Positions 35,701 through 44,053 of a stretch of DNA of 64,000 nucleotides are shown one piece after another. Source of the stretch: Massilia sp. 9I (GTDB lineage Bacteria; Pseudomonadota; Gammaproteobacteria; Burkholderiales; Burkholderiaceae_D); the NCBI RefSeq assembly GCF_902506415.1, contig NZ_LR733275.1, positions 4,438,175 through 4,502,174 of the forward strand. Reading direction: 5' to 3'. The notes beneath the pieces are model-generated. The model made no database searches. It saw only the letters and a program-made list of their open reading frames with translations, and was not told the DNA's origin. Both the position numbers and the translations under genes were made by a program. The stretch's first letter is position 1. Every line of letters begins with the position of its first letter.

Positions 35701-36441
35701 AACGAGTACGCGATCCGGTCCAACGGCCTGCCGCCGTACTACCGCGACGGTGTCATTGGCGCGGTACGACACCGCCTGGCGAACGTGGGCCCGCACCAGC
35801 TGGTGCTGCTGGCGGCTCTGATGCGCCACTACCAGCTGCGCGTGTACGAGCCGCGCCTGGAGGTCGACGAGACCGGCGCCCAGCTGCCGTCGCCCTCGCT
35901 GCCGAACATCACGGCGCGGCGCCTGTACGACCAGTGGATCCGGCGCGCCGCGGCGCTCGACCCGACCCTGTCGCCAAGCCAGATCGAGACCGCCCTGGCC
36001 GGCATCGGGCAGTGGACCGACACCGTGCCGGATTCGGCCAGCGACGCCTACAGCTGGGAGGTCGAGCGGCCGGTGGACAAGCGCGTGATCCTGCCGCAGT
36101 ACCTGCACAGCGACGAGGCGGCGGCGGCGCTGCTGCAGCGCCGTCCCGCGGCCGTGGTGGAACTGGGCAAGGCGCCGGCAGCGCAGGAAGGGCCGCGCTA
36201 CAAGCTGTTCGTGCAGGGCGCCCAGCGCGGCCCCTACACGATCGACGAGATCGCGCGCCAGGCTGCGCGCGGCGAGATCGACGGTTCGACGCGCGCCTGG
36301 AACATGGCCTGGAACCCGAAGCTGGACAAGTGGAGCACGGTCGGCGCGCTGCCTGAACTGGCGGCGCTGCTGGGCGATGCGATTCCCGATCCGGACGACG
36401 CCGGCAGCAGCGCGTCCGACGGCATCCCGGATCCCGAATGA
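32788..36441 (+). CDS. Tubulin/FtsZ-superfamily protein with C-terminal GYF_2 domain
   Basis: The protein has 1217 residues, far longer than FtsZ (~400). The nucleotide-binding loops of the FtsZ/tubulin fold are visible: T1-like IGAGGTGME (~26-34), T3-like FDLDNN (~69-74) and the signature T4 loop AGGTGAGS (~207-214). This matches the tubulin-like family found in proteobacteria. The middle (~480-800) is strongly helical and charged. Residues ~1138-1195 (YKLFVQGAQRGPYTIDEIARQAARGEIDGSTRAWNMAW) are a GYF_2 domain, which usually binds Pro-rich ligands. The next gene encodes a Pro-rich membrane protein and overlaps by ATGA. GTP binding and polymerisation are inferred, not shown. Confidence 0.88.
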   Translation: MADFPNPAALNAKAELKVDLRPTLFIGAGGTGMEVMMRIRRRILSAVWNRHHPTRVESIGDFPVARFLHFDLDNNAVIDEGKSQRTDPWYELVKLSDEERLVETLDLPQYHESDDSLARFPLIESWMPLRPKKLRSLGIDPSKGAGQIRALARLYLFDKYPKLRGRIKGALNFLSSNAGIERKENYQRLGLQVDTSKFRIVVIASCAGGTGAGSVLDLGWLSKAIARQEVSDSQVDLVLLMPGGFAKANKERTEANAYATLMELETAMRDMNAQVHWMDPDSITGRGAPFDDVYFVDTANLANKATLDVKDVYQMVADTLFEDFASADFANRKRSVAVNQQQHKLGPYNPRVPEQRFGDMRLSYSKVYSAFGQAVLDTQQSLRDDIRAYELAGLMVKAFFGLVSTDGTVARRAGDQERDSFMRDQMEMAERPFDTFPDFRKGTVDVTPFPEYALTNTLLLDKDGRSLLERVESKVQLEVDRIMASYDIKQWREKVAELLPQLERDAIREAGATAETSEDRIKRHTGELTGRLKTRVRDRLYALLDDRKQGGLEFVLSLLEQVKARLSQRDLGNAERNGRRYRDIRDALRTRQVEESLNNLSQAAGRLFGKEPQAREVMNHLKRDIADYLRFHLLAVAANQSIEVMRNMSAWLGEPQATDEHGNAQWSGVAGEFQEGRRQVQAMLLAADQRISQLRADARQEHATYIKIASDVLPPPVRLTGDVSAWSEEVLLEFGGSARLFPQLGDERLRADLLLKLFRRAQLQLSNQELEQPEPVDPLLERLSSMTPQERQRVFAEWIRSAMPWVNARFSAEFTPNADQFKCFIGVGDVGAWGKMEAELRAAVPTGYFHGDLISIVNTGIAGKAVCYIELSGYPMTVLRGLPTWRASYQIENPKIPTHLHFDATRFRHPLSPSMDELNRLADDYEWFLQAIALGVIRRKADLGDREASFQPRGQYLFEVEPGSGEWLQIGNEYAIRSNGLPPYYRDGVIGAVRHRLANVGPHQLVLLAALMRHYQLRVYEPRLEVDETGAQLPSPSLPNITARRLYDQWIRRAAALDPTLSPSQIETALAGIGQWTDTVPDSASDAYSWEVERPVDKRVILPQYLHSDEAAAALLQRRPAAVVELGKAPAAQEGPRYKLFVQGAQRGPYTIDEIARQAARGEIDGSTRAWNMAWNPKLDKWSTVGALPELAALLGDAIPDPDDAGSSASDGIPDPE

Positions 36442-37253
36442 AGGACGGCATGGTGCAAGACGACGCGGTCTACCGCTGCATCGGCCCGCACTGCGGGCGC
36501 CTGATGCCGAGGCGGGTGAACTTCTGCCCCTGGTGCGGCACGGCCCAGGCGGCGCAGCCCGTGACGCCGCCGGTTCCGCCGATGCTGGCGAAGCCGCCGG
36601 TGGAAGCGGCGCGCGTCGCGCCACCGCCGGTGCCGCTGCCCGTACCGGTGCAGGCAGCAGCGGCGCCACCGCCGACGCTTGCACCGTCGCCGCCTCCGCC
36701 CGTCCCGCCGCAACCGCCGCAGTCGCAGCAGCCCGGGCGCGGTATCCCGCCGCCACCCGGTGTCGGCCGCGGCGCACCTAACGCCTCGCCGGCGCCGCCG
36801 CCCCAGCGGGCGCCGGTCAAGCTGCGCTGGTGGATCATGGGGCTGGCGGCCCTATGGCTGATCTGGATGACCGTGCGGCCCGAGGGCACGCGCATCGAAC
36901 GGCGCATGGACCGCGCGGTGGCGCTGGCCGTCGAATGCACGGCGAGGGAAGCGCAGGACGAACTCATCGCCCTGCGCGGCACCCGCGCCACGCCCGAGCA
37001 GCTGCGCCAGGTGCAGCAGTCGCTGAACAAGGCGGCGGCCGACTGCACCCGCGCCGAGCAGCGCGCCAGGGCCTGGCGCGACACCGGCGCTGCCGTCCAG
37101 AAACTGCGCCGCGCGCACACCTACGACAAGGCGCTGGCGCGGCTGGCCGTGTTCACCAAGCGCTGGGGCGATGACGACGAAACCCGCAAGCTCGAGCTGG
37201 AGATTCGGGACGAGCGCGACCATCCGCTGGCCGACCCGGGGCGCGGCGAGTGA
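36438..37253 (+). CDS. Zinc-ribbon, Pro-rich membrane protein of the tubulin-like locus
   Basis: The protein has 271 residues. A zinc ribbon at the N-terminus uses C14, C19, C30 and C33 (CIGPHC...FCPWCG). Residues ~40-125 are a Pro-rich linker with several PPP and PPxP runs. One membrane helix (WWIMGLAALWLIWMTV, ~130-146) is followed by a helical charged domain rich in Ala, Arg and Glu. The Pro-rich linker is a plausible ligand of the GYF_2 domain in the preceding product. No signal peptide is present, so the zinc ribbon side should be cytoplasmic. Confidence 0.75.
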   Translation: MKDGMVQDDAVYRCIGPHCGRLMPRRVNFCPWCGTAQAAQPVTPPVPPMLAKPPVEAARVAPPPVPLPVPVQAAAAPPPTLAPSPPPPVPPQPPQSQQPGRGIPPPPGVGRGAPNASPAPPPQRAPVKLRWWIMGLAALWLIWMTVRPEGTRIERRMDRAVALAVECTAREAQDELIALRGTRATPEQLRQVQQSLNKAAADCTRAEQRARAWRDTGAAVQKLRRAHTYDKALARLAVFTKRWGDDDETRKLELEIRDERDHPLADPGRGE

Positions 37254-37323
37254 ACGTCAACAGTCAGCCGTGTTTTTTGACGCAGGTGTATGCTTTACGG
37301 CAAGCAGGCTTCAGGAGGCAGAC

Positions 37324-37620
37324 ATGAAAACGAGCATGTTGGGCACGCTGTTGCTGCTTGCCGCGCTGGCAGGCTGCAGCCGTGATGAAAATGCGATGGG
37401 ACCGGCGCAGCGCGCCGGCAAGGCACTGGACAATGCCGGCGCCAAGGTGACCAACCAGCTCGACAAGGAGCTGGCCAAGGCCGACCGCGCCGCCGACGAG
37501 GCGCGCGAGAAGATCAAGGACGCGACCAAGGATGCCAAGGGCGGCCTGAAGCGGGCGACCGAGGAAGTCGGCAAGAAGGTGGAGGACGCCGGCGAGAAGA
37601 TCCAGAAAGCGGCTGATTAA
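37324..37620 (+). CDS. Small helical lipoprotein
   Basis: The protein has 98 residues with an AGGAGG ribosome site. The signal peptide ends in the lipobox LAGC (Cys at ~19). The mature part is a charged amphipathic helix made of repeating units with Lys, Asp, Glu and Ala (DKATxxAxxEVxKKVxDAGEKI style), similar in texture to LEA-like or YtxH-like proteins. No family name can be given with certainty. It lies 70 bases after the zinc-ribbon gene and may have its own promoter. Confidence 0.7.
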   Translation: MKTSMLGTLLLLAALAGCSRDENAMGPAQRAGKALDNAGAKVTNQLDKELAKADRAADEAREKIKDATKDAKGGLKRATEEVGKKVEDAGEKIQKAAD

Positions 37621-37631
37621 CAGTTGACCGC

Positions 37632-37658
37632 GTGGGCGAGGAACCCGCCCACCCTACA
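37632..37658. repeat. REP-like palindrome between convergent genes
   Basis: GTGGGCG (37632-37638) pairs with CGCCCAC (37646-37652) around a 7-base loop, followed by CCTACA. The reverse strand reads GTAGGGTGGGCG, a typical REP-like sequence of Massilia-type genomes. It sits between the convergent lipoprotein and diguanylate cyclase genes and may serve as a bidirectional mRNA end. Confidence 0.5.
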
Positions 37659-39695
37659 TTACGCGCTGGCGCGCATCTCCGGCTGGTGTCCCATCACCAC
37701 CGACAGCTTGACCTGTCCCGCGCGCCACGCGCCTTCGAGGTTCTGCTCGATCTCCTCCATGCACACCTGCTGCGGGTCGCCGAAGCCCTGTACGCCATAG
37801 GCGCGGTTGCGGCCGTGGGCCTTGGCCAGGTACAGCGCCATGTCCACCAGGTTGACCGCGCGTTCCCACGGCAGCACCAGAGCGCCGCAGGCGAGCGGGA
37901 AGGGCGCGAAGCCGATCGACACGTTCACCATCAGGCTGTGGCCGCCGTGCGCGATGCGCACCGCCGAGATGCCGTTCAGAATGCGCTGCGCCACGTCGTC
38001 CAGGTCCTTGCGCGGAATGCTCGGCAGGAAGGCCAGGAATTCCTCGCCGCCCCAGCGCACGATCATGTCGGTCTCGCGCAGGATCTCGCGCAGGCTGGCG
38101 GAGATGGCGGTCAGCACCGCGTCGCCGGCCGCGTGGCCCCAGGTGTCGTTGATGTGCTTGAAATGATCGACGTCCAGCAGGAAGAGCGCGCCACACTGGC
38201 CGTCGGCCTCGGGCAGCTCCGGCTGCGGCGTGGTGCGCATGTATTCCAGGAAGTGGCGGCGGTTGTACAAGCCCGTCAGCGGGTCGCGCACGCTCTGCTG
38301 CTTGAGTTCCTTGTTCTTTTCGTAGAGCTTGGCGTTGGCCTGGCGCACCTTGCGGTACAGGAGGCCGACCACGATCGAGGCCAGCCCGAACACGGCCGCC
38401 AGCAGCCACCAGACGCGCTGCTCCAGGCGATTGACTTCGTTCTCGCTGCGCAGCAGCTCGATCTGGCGCTGCTTCTTTTCGGTCTCGTACTTTTCCTGCA
38501 GGTCGAGCATGGCGCGCTGGCGGCGCTTTTCGAACAGCTCGTTCGAGATCCTGCGCTCGCGGTGGTAGGCGCGCAGCGCGCCGGGCAGGTCGCCCGCGCG
38601 TTCCAGCGCCTGGCCGTATTCCACCAGCACGGCCTGCAGCTGCGGCTGGTCGCCCAGGTTCTCATAGGCCGACATGCCGGCTTCGATATGGCGCTTGCCG
38701 TCGGCCAGGCGCCCGGTGGCCAGGTAGGCCTGTCCCAGGTTCAGGCGCGCGGTCGCTTCCAGTCCGGCGTCGTTCAGGGCGCGCGCCGCCGTGATGGTCT
38801 GCTCGGCGTAGGACGCGGCGTTGCGGTAGTCGCGCAGCTTCAGGTAGCAGTCGGACAGGTTCACCAGCGAATAGGCCGCCAGCGAATCGGCGCCGATCCG
38901 GCGTTCGATCGCCAGGCTTTCCTGTAGCGCCTTCAGGCCGCGGGCGTACTGGCCGGTGGCGGCCGCCAGGGTGTATTCGGTCCGCTTGAGCGTTGCCGTG
39001 CGGCCCGGGGAATTCGTCTTGCGCGCCGCCTCGACGGCTTCGGCCAGGGTCTCGAAGCCCTTGTCGAATTCGCGCATGTGCTCGTACAGCCCGGCCAGGG
39101 CGTTGAGCGACATGACGAGATGGGTCGGGTCGCCATGTGCGCGGGACAGGGCCACCGCCGCCTGCAGGCGCTCGAGCGCCTTCGGGAAGTTGCCTTCTTC
39201 GGTGTACGAGTCACCCGAGGAAATCGTGGCGCGGACTTTCAGCTCGATGTTGTCGGTGGCCGCGGACAGCCGTTCGGCTTCCCAGATGAGGCGGTGGGAT
39301 TCCGCCAGTTCGGAACGGCGGTAGGCCATGTAGGCCTTGCGCAGCATGCCCTTGGCCAGTGCCACCTTGTTGTCGTGCTTGTGGCCGAGGGCCACCAGCT
39401 CGTCGGCCACGGCGGTGGCTTCTGCCAGCTTGCCGACGCCGTCATAGCCGTTCGACAGCTGGTTGAGGAATTCGATGCGCTCGGGCAGCGGGGCGGCGCG
39501 GCCTTCCTGCTCGATCGCGAGCAGCATCGGCAGGGCGCGCTCAGGGACGTACTTGTTGAGTTCCCGGATTTCCGCCAGGCGCTGCGCCAGCGGTGCGGCG
39601 TCGCCTGCTGCCGCAGCGGCCGCCGCAATGCACAGCGCCGCGGCGAGCGCCGCGGGACGAGCACGCAATAGCTTGCGAAGCAGGGGAGAAGGCAT
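37659..39695 (-). CDS. TPR-repeat diguanylate cyclase (GGDEF)
   Basis: The protein has 678 residues. A signal peptide (AALAAALCIAAAAAAAGDA) precedes a periplasmic TPR region (~40-390, several helix pairs such as YSLVNLSDCYLKLRDYRNAASYAEQTI). A coiled coil and one membrane helix (VWWLLAAVFGLASIVVGLLY) lead to a cytoplasmic GGDEF domain. The active site is GGEEF (549-553) and the inhibitory site RETD (540-543) is present five residues before it. It should make cyclic di-GMP with product inhibition, in response to protein or peptide binding at the TPRs. The ATG at 39695 was chosen because the upstream extension lacks hydrophobicity. Confidence 0.9.
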   Translation of the reverse strand: MPSPLLRKLLRARPAALAAALCIAAAAAAAGDAAPLAQRLAEIRELNKYVPERALPMLLAIEQEGRAAPLPERIEFLNQLSNGYDGVGKLAEATAVADELVALGHKHDNKVALAKGMLRKAYMAYRRSELAESHRLIWEAERLSAATDNIELKVRATISSGDSYTEEGNFPKALERLQAAVALSRAHGDPTHLVMSLNALAGLYEHMREFDKGFETLAEAVEAARKTNSPGRTATLKRTEYTLAAATGQYARGLKALQESLAIERRIGADSLAAYSLVNLSDCYLKLRDYRNAASYAEQTITAARALNDAGLEATARLNLGQAYLATGRLADGKRHIEAGMSAYENLGDQPQLQAVLVEYGQALERAGDLPGALRAYHRERRISNELFEKRRQRAMLDLQEKYETEKKQRQIELLRSENEVNRLEQRVWWLLAAVFGLASIVVGLLYRKVRQANAKLYEKNKELKQQSVRDPLTGLYNRRHFLEYMRTTPQPELPEADGQCGALFLLDVDHFKHINDTWGHAAGDAVLTAISASLREILRETDMIVRWGGEEFLAFLPSIPRKDLDDVAQRILNGISAVRIAHGGHSLMVNVSIGFAPFPLACGALVLPWERAVNLVDMALYLAKAHGRNRAYGVQGFGDPQQVCMEEIEQNLEGAWRAGQVKLSVVMGHQPEMRASA

Positions 39696-39936
39696 GAAAG
39701 GTCTCGGAGCGCAGGCGGAGCGACATCTGGTTTTTATCAATTCATTATATTCCTGTTGCAAAGTGGAAATTTCGATTTCTCTTCAATTGTCACCAAAATG
39801 ACACATTGTGGAGGCAAACCAAGGCGTCTTCTCATTTGACGCTCAGCCCACGATTTTGACCGCCTGTCGCAAATGGCTGGAATAGGCGCCGACGCTTTCC
39901 CTATAGTCGAGCCAACAACAATGCAAAGGGGATGAC

Positions 39937-40806
39937 ATGCTCGAGCTGCGCGGGGTGACGAAACAATTCGGCAAGGACCTGAAGGCCGTGGATGGGGTGA
40001 CGCTGTCGCTGGACCAGGGCGTGGTCGGCCTGATCGGCCACAACGGCGCCGGCAAGTCCACCCTGATGGGCATGATCGCCACGCTGGCGCGCCCCAGCGC
40101 CGGCCAGATCCTGTTCGACGGCGCCGACATCGTGCGCACGCCGGATGCGATCCGGCGCCGCCTCGGCTACTTGCCGCAGGACTTCGGCGTCTACCCGAAC
40201 CTGAGCGCCTTCGAGTTCATGCAGTACTTCGCCGCCCTCAAGGGCGTGCGCGACACGGCCCGCGTCCGCCGCCTGCTGGCGCTGGTGAACCTGCACGATC
40301 AGGCGCACCGGCCCGCCGCTTCCTTCTCGGGCGGGATGAAGCGCCGCCTCGGCATCGCCCAGGCGCTGCTGAACGACCCCGACATCCTGGTGGTCGATGA
40401 ACCCACCGCCGGCCTGGACCCCGAGGAGCGCCTGCGCTTTCGCAACCTGCTGGCCGAACTGGGCCTGGGCAAGCTGGTTATCCTGTCGACCCATATCGTG
40501 TCGGACGTCGAAAGCATCGCGACCGAGCTGGCGATCATGCGCTCCGGGCGCCTGGTGGCGCACGAGACGCCGGATGCGATCCTGCGCCGCGCCCGTGGCC
40601 AGCTCTGGACCGTCAGCGTGCAGGAAGCCGATTACGCAGCGCTGCGCGAGCGCGTGCACGTGCTGCAGGCCCAGCGCCAGGACGGCCGCATGCAGCTGCG
40701 TATCGCGCATCCCGAACTGCCCTGCCAGGGCGCGCGCGAGGCCGAGCCGAGCCTGGAAGAAGCCCTGATGGCGCAGCGCTACGCGCAGCAGGAGCAGGCC
40801 GCATGA
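39937..40806 (+). CDS. ABC transporter ATP-binding protein
   Basis: The protein has 289 residues. Walker A is GHNGAGKST (34-42), the signature is FSGGMKRR, Walker B is ILVVDEPTAGLD and the switch His is in LSTHIVSD. This is the ABC-2 type ATPase class (CcmA/NatA-like) that drives exporters. A ~70-residue C-terminal domain follows. The gene overlaps the permease gene by ATGA, so they form one transporter. An upstream TTGACC at 39855 with no clear -10 may belong to its promoter. Confidence 0.92.
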   Translation: MLELRGVTKQFGKDLKAVDGVTLSLDQGVVGLIGHNGAGKSTLMGMIATLARPSAGQILFDGADIVRTPDAIRRRLGYLPQDFGVYPNLSAFEFMQYFAALKGVRDTARVRRLLALVNLHDQAHRPAASFSGGMKRRLGIAQALLNDPDILVVDEPTAGLDPEERLRFRNLLAELGLGKLVILSTHIVSDVESIATELAIMRSGRLVAHETPDAILRRARGQLWTVSVQEADYAALRERVHVLQAQRQDGRMQLRIAHPELPCQGAREAEPSLEEALMAQRYAQQEQAA

Positions 40807-42356
40807 GCGCGCAGCTTCTTACCACGCTGGCGGCCAACGAAGTGCGGCTGCGCCTGCGCCGCCTGTCCACCATGGTGGCGGTGCTGGCCGTGGTCGCCGT
40901 CACCTGGGCCATGATCAGCGATCCGGTATCCGGTAGGGCGCTGCTGATGGTGGAGAAGGCGCGGGTGCTGTACACCAGCTCCGCGCTGGCGCTCGGCAGC
41001 GCCACCATCGCCGGGATGCTATTCTCGCTGGCGGGCTTCTACCTGGCGCGCGGCCGTACCGGCGAAGACCTGAGGAGCGGGATCGGCGGCGTGGTCGGCG
41101 CTACCCCGGCGGGAAACCTGCTGCTGGTGGCCAGCCGCTGGCTCGGGGCCGTCGGCTACCTCCTGCTGCTGCTCGGCGCCTTCATGCTGACCACCCTCGC
41201 GCTGCACCTGCTGCGCGGCGACGGCCCGGTTCAGCCAGGCATATACCTGCAGACCTATGCCGTGATGCTGCTGCCGATGGTGCTGTTCACGGCCAGCTGC
41301 GCGCTCCTGTGCGACAGCTGGGCGCCCTTGATGGGCAAGGGCGGCGACATCCTGTATTTCTTCGTGTGGACCGTGTTGCTGTCGCTGGGCGGCATGGTGG
41401 AAGAGAAGTTCGCATCGCCCCTGGTTACCGTGTTCGACTTCACCGGCATGGCGCAGGCCATGGAGGTGCTGCGCCTGCACCTCCACACGGACAGCGTCGG
41501 GATCGGCGCGATGCGTTTCGATCCGCTGCTGGCTCCATTCGCGATGCCGCAGTCCTTGTGGAGTTCTACGCAGATTGGGAAGTGCCTGGTCTCGTGCATG
41601 CTTGCCGTGGTCCCGCTGCTGCCCGCGGTGCTGCTGTTCCACCGCTTCTCGCCGGATCGCGTCAAGGCCGGCAAGGCGCGCCAGCGCCGTTCGCCGCTGG
41701 CGCTGCTGAACGGCTGGCTGCGGCCGCTGGCGCGCGTGGTGCAGCCGCTGATGGCCCTGGCCGTGCGCCTGCCGGGCTTCGCCGGACAGGTGCTGGCCGA
41801 CGCCTGCCTGGTGCTGGTGAGCGCACCCAGCGCCATCCTCGCCATCGCCGCCTGCGTGGTGGGCGGCCTGCTGCTGCCCGCTAGCGCGCTGCCGGCGCAG
41901 CTGGCCGGAGCGGTCGCCTTCTGGGGCATCCTGTGCAGCGAGAGCACGACGCGCGACTTCAGCGCCGGCTGCGAAGGCTTGACCGGCGCGGTGCCGGGCG
42001 GCGTGCGGCGCCGCTTCCTGCGCCAGTGGGCGGCCGCGCTGCTGCTCGGCCTCCTGTTCACGGGCGTGGTGGTACTGCGCTGGAGCGTCGAGGAACCGGT
42101 GCGCGCCTTCGCGGCGCTTGCCGGCGTGGTGGCGCTCTCCGGCTGCGCCGCCCTGTTCGGCCAGCTGAGCCGCACGCCGCGCCTGTTCCTGGGCCTGTTC
42201 CTGTTCGGCCTCTACCTCATGCTCAACGCCAGGGGCCTGCCGATGCTGGACATCGTCGGCTTCCACGGCGCAGCCAACCTGCAGTCCGCCGCCAGCTTCC
42301 TGGCGGCGGGACTGGTCGCACTGGCGGCGGGCAGCGCCTGGAGCCGCCGCAGCTAG
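40803..42356 (+). CDS. ABC-2-like transporter permease
   Basis: The protein has 517 residues with about twelve hydrophobic segments, including SSALALGSATIAGMLFSLAGFYLA, YLLLLLGAFMLTTLALHLL and LLLGLLFTGVVVLRW. It lacks an ATPase and pairs with the ATP-binding protein encoded just upstream. The substrate is unknown; similar pairs export lipids, polysaccharide precursors or peptides. Confidence 0.8.
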   Translation: MSAQLLTTLAANEVRLRLRRLSTMVAVLAVVAVTWAMISDPVSGRALLMVEKARVLYTSSALALGSATIAGMLFSLAGFYLARGRTGEDLRSGIGGVVGATPAGNLLLVASRWLGAVGYLLLLLGAFMLTTLALHLLRGDGPVQPGIYLQTYAVMLLPMVLFTASCALLCDSWAPLMGKGGDILYFFVWTVLLSLGGMVEEKFASPLVTVFDFTGMAQAMEVLRLHLHTDSVGIGAMRFDPLLAPFAMPQSLWSSTQIGKCLVSCMLAVVPLLPAVLLFHRFSPDRVKAGKARQRRSPLALLNGWLRPLARVVQPLMALAVRLPGFAGQVLADACLVLVSAPSAILAIAACVVGGLLLPASALPAQLAGAVAFWGILCSESTTRDFSAGCEGLTGAVPGGVRRRFLRQWAAALLLGLLFTGVVVLRWSVEEPVRAFAALAGVVALSGCAALFGQLSRTPRLFLGLFLFGLYLMLNARGLPMLDIVGFHGAANLQSAASFLAAGLVALAAGSAWSRRS

Positions 42357-42432
42357 CGCCTTTGCGAATGGTGCAAGGGCGGGCTGCGGTGATGGCTATA
42401 CTGGCCTGGACCTGTTCTGGGAGACGATTGCG

Positions 42433-43182
42433 ATGTGGAAAACACCGTGGTTCCGCTGGGGCACCGTGCTCGGCTTCGCGCTCGGCGGCTTCTTTGACGG
42501 CATCCTGCTGCACCAGATCCTGCAGTGGCACCATCTTCTGAGCCTGGTGCCCGGCATTGACGACCTGCGCCTGCAGGTGCTGTGGGACGGCTATTTTCAT
42601 GCGCTGATGTACCTGATTGCGCTGGCCGGCCTGGCCGGCCTGTGGCGCGTGCACCGGCGTGGCCAGGGAAATTGGGGCTGGCCGCTGGTGGGTGCGGCCC
42701 TGGTCGGCTTCGGGCTCTGGCACGTGGTCGATGCGCTGTTGTCGCACTGGCTGCTGGGGATCCACCGCATCCGCATCGACAGCGGCAATCCGCTGGCATG
42801 GGACCTGCTGTGGCTGGCGCTGTTCGGCATCCTGCCACTGCTGTTCGGCCTGCGCCTGCGCCGCGGCGGCGGCCCTGGCCTGCGTGGCGGCGCTGCGATG
42901 CTGCTGCTGGCGGCAGTGACGTCCAGCGCAGGCGCATGGGCCCTGGCGCCGCCGGCGCAGAGCGGCTTCGCCACCGTCGTGTTCGAGCCGGGCGCCGGAC
43001 CGCGCCAGGTGTTCGCCGCGCTCGATGCGACGGGTGCGCGCCTGGTCTGGAGCGACCGGAGCATGGGCGTGGTGGTGGTCGCCGTGCCCGCCGCGAAGCG
43101 CTGGGACTTCTACCGGCATGGCGCGCTGCTGGTCAGCGGGGCAGGGGTGCCGGCTGGCTGCTTCAACTGGTCTCGGGCCTGA
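42433..43182 (+). CDS. DUF2243 membrane protein with extra C-terminal domain
   Basis: The protein has 249 residues. The first ~165 match DUF2243, with FALGGFFDGILLHQILQWHH, the YFHALMYLIALAGL helix and WHVVDALLSHWLLGIHRIR. The His pairs in the helices suggest metal or heme-type ligands, but the function is unknown. The last ~80 residues (SSAGAWALAPPAQSGFATVVFEPGAGPRQVFAALD) form a periplasmic-looking extension that I do not know in most DUF2243 proteins. A GGGAG ribosome site precedes the ATG. Confidence 0.82.
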   Translation: MWKTPWFRWGTVLGFALGGFFDGILLHQILQWHHLLSLVPGIDDLRLQVLWDGYFHALMYLIALAGLAGLWRVHRRGQGNWGWPLVGAALVGFGLWHVVDALLSHWLLGIHRIRIDSGNPLAWDLLWLALFGILPLLFGLRLRRGGGPGLRGGAAMLLLAAVTSSAGAWALAPPAQSGFATVVFEPGAGPRQVFAALDATGARLVWSDRSMGVVVVAVPAAKRWDFYRHGALLVSGAGVPAGCFNWSRA

Positions 43183-43195
43183 TAAGATCCAAGGC

Positions 43196-44053
43196 ATGCG
43201 CATTCGTGAAATCGCCATCGGCGCCGCGCTCAGCGGCCTGCTGGCCGCCGTCGTGGTACTGACCCTTCCCACATCGGAGCCCCTGCGCGTCACCGCGCCT
43301 GCACCGGTGGCTTCCGCGCTGCCCATCGCCGCACCGGCGCCACGCGGCGCAAGGACCGCCGTCACGCCACCTGGCGCGGCGCAGGGCGCCACTACGCGCT
43401 GGCGCGACATGGATGCCAGCTTCCAGCGCGCGCGCAACCTGCGCGAATTCTTTTATGAGCGCATGCGCAAGCCGGACGACGATGCCATCCACTATGCGAT
43501 GCAGGCGCTGGAACTGTGCGGGCGCGTACTGGCGCAGGACGGGGACGCCCTGCCGCCTGCGCGCCGCCAGGCCGCTTCTGAATTGCAGCGGCGCTGCGAC
43601 TTTACCCGGGAGGGCTTGCAGGATGCGCAGCGCCAGGTGCGGGCGGCCAGGCATCCCGATCCGGACCAGGACACGGCAATGCAGACCCTGTCCAATTATC
43701 TGGCTGCCGATGGGGCTGGAGGCAGGGCTGCCGTGCTGAGTGCAGCCTTCGCGCAGGGCGATCCCACGACGATCTCCTTGCTCGCAACGGCCGCGGTGGT
43801 GCAGAACCTGCCTGCGCCGGCGGCGGGCGACATGGATGCCAACGCGCGTGTCGCCCCCTTCGGCCATCTCCTGGTCGGCTGCCGCCTGGGCGCCGAGTGC
43901 GGTCCGGGCGCGATCCGTACCCTCGACCTGTGCATGCGCTTCGGCTTGTGCGCCGACAGCGTGCCGGCGGCCCTGCAGCAGGGCCTGGGGCGGCATTTCG
44001 CCTTGCTCGACAAGGTGGCGACGCAGGTCGCGCAGGACCTGTCGCGCCCTTGA
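43196..44053 (+). CDS. Hypothetical membrane-anchored protein
   Basis: The protein has 285 residues. The N-terminal hydrophobic segment (IAIGAALSGLLAAVVVLTLP) is a signal anchor, followed by a Pro/Ala-rich stretch and a helical domain with several Cys (LCGRVLAQDG, RRCDFTREG, VGCRLGAECGPGAIRTLDLCMRFGLCAD). The CysxxxxxCys spacing in the last part suggests disulfides in the periplasm. It starts 14 bases after the DUF2243 gene. No family is recognised. Confidence 0.65.
   Translation: MRIREIAIGAALSGLLAAVVVLTLPTSEPLRVTAPAPVASALPIAAPAPRGARTAVTPPGAAQGATTRWRDMDASFQRARNLREFFYERMRKPDDDAIHYAMQALELCGRVLAQDGDALPPARRQAASELQRRCDFTREGLQDAQRQVRAARHPDPDQDTAMQTLSNYLAADGAGGRAAVLSAAFAQGDPTTISLLATAAVVQNLPAPAAGDMDANARVAPFGHLLVGCRLGAECGPGAIRTLDLCMRFGLCADSVPAALQQGLGRHFALLDKVATQVAQDLSRP

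Noticed and set aside
32788..36441. Assignment of the tubulin-like gene as the cell-division gene ftsZ
   Set aside because: Length, missing FtsZ C-terminal peptide, GYF_2 fusion and lack of dcw-cluster neighbours all argue against it.
33991..36777. 928-residue minus-strand frame opposite the tubulin-like gene
   Set aside because: It mirrors the codon pattern of the + strand gene, which carries the GTP-binding signature and operon spacing; no ribosome site is present.
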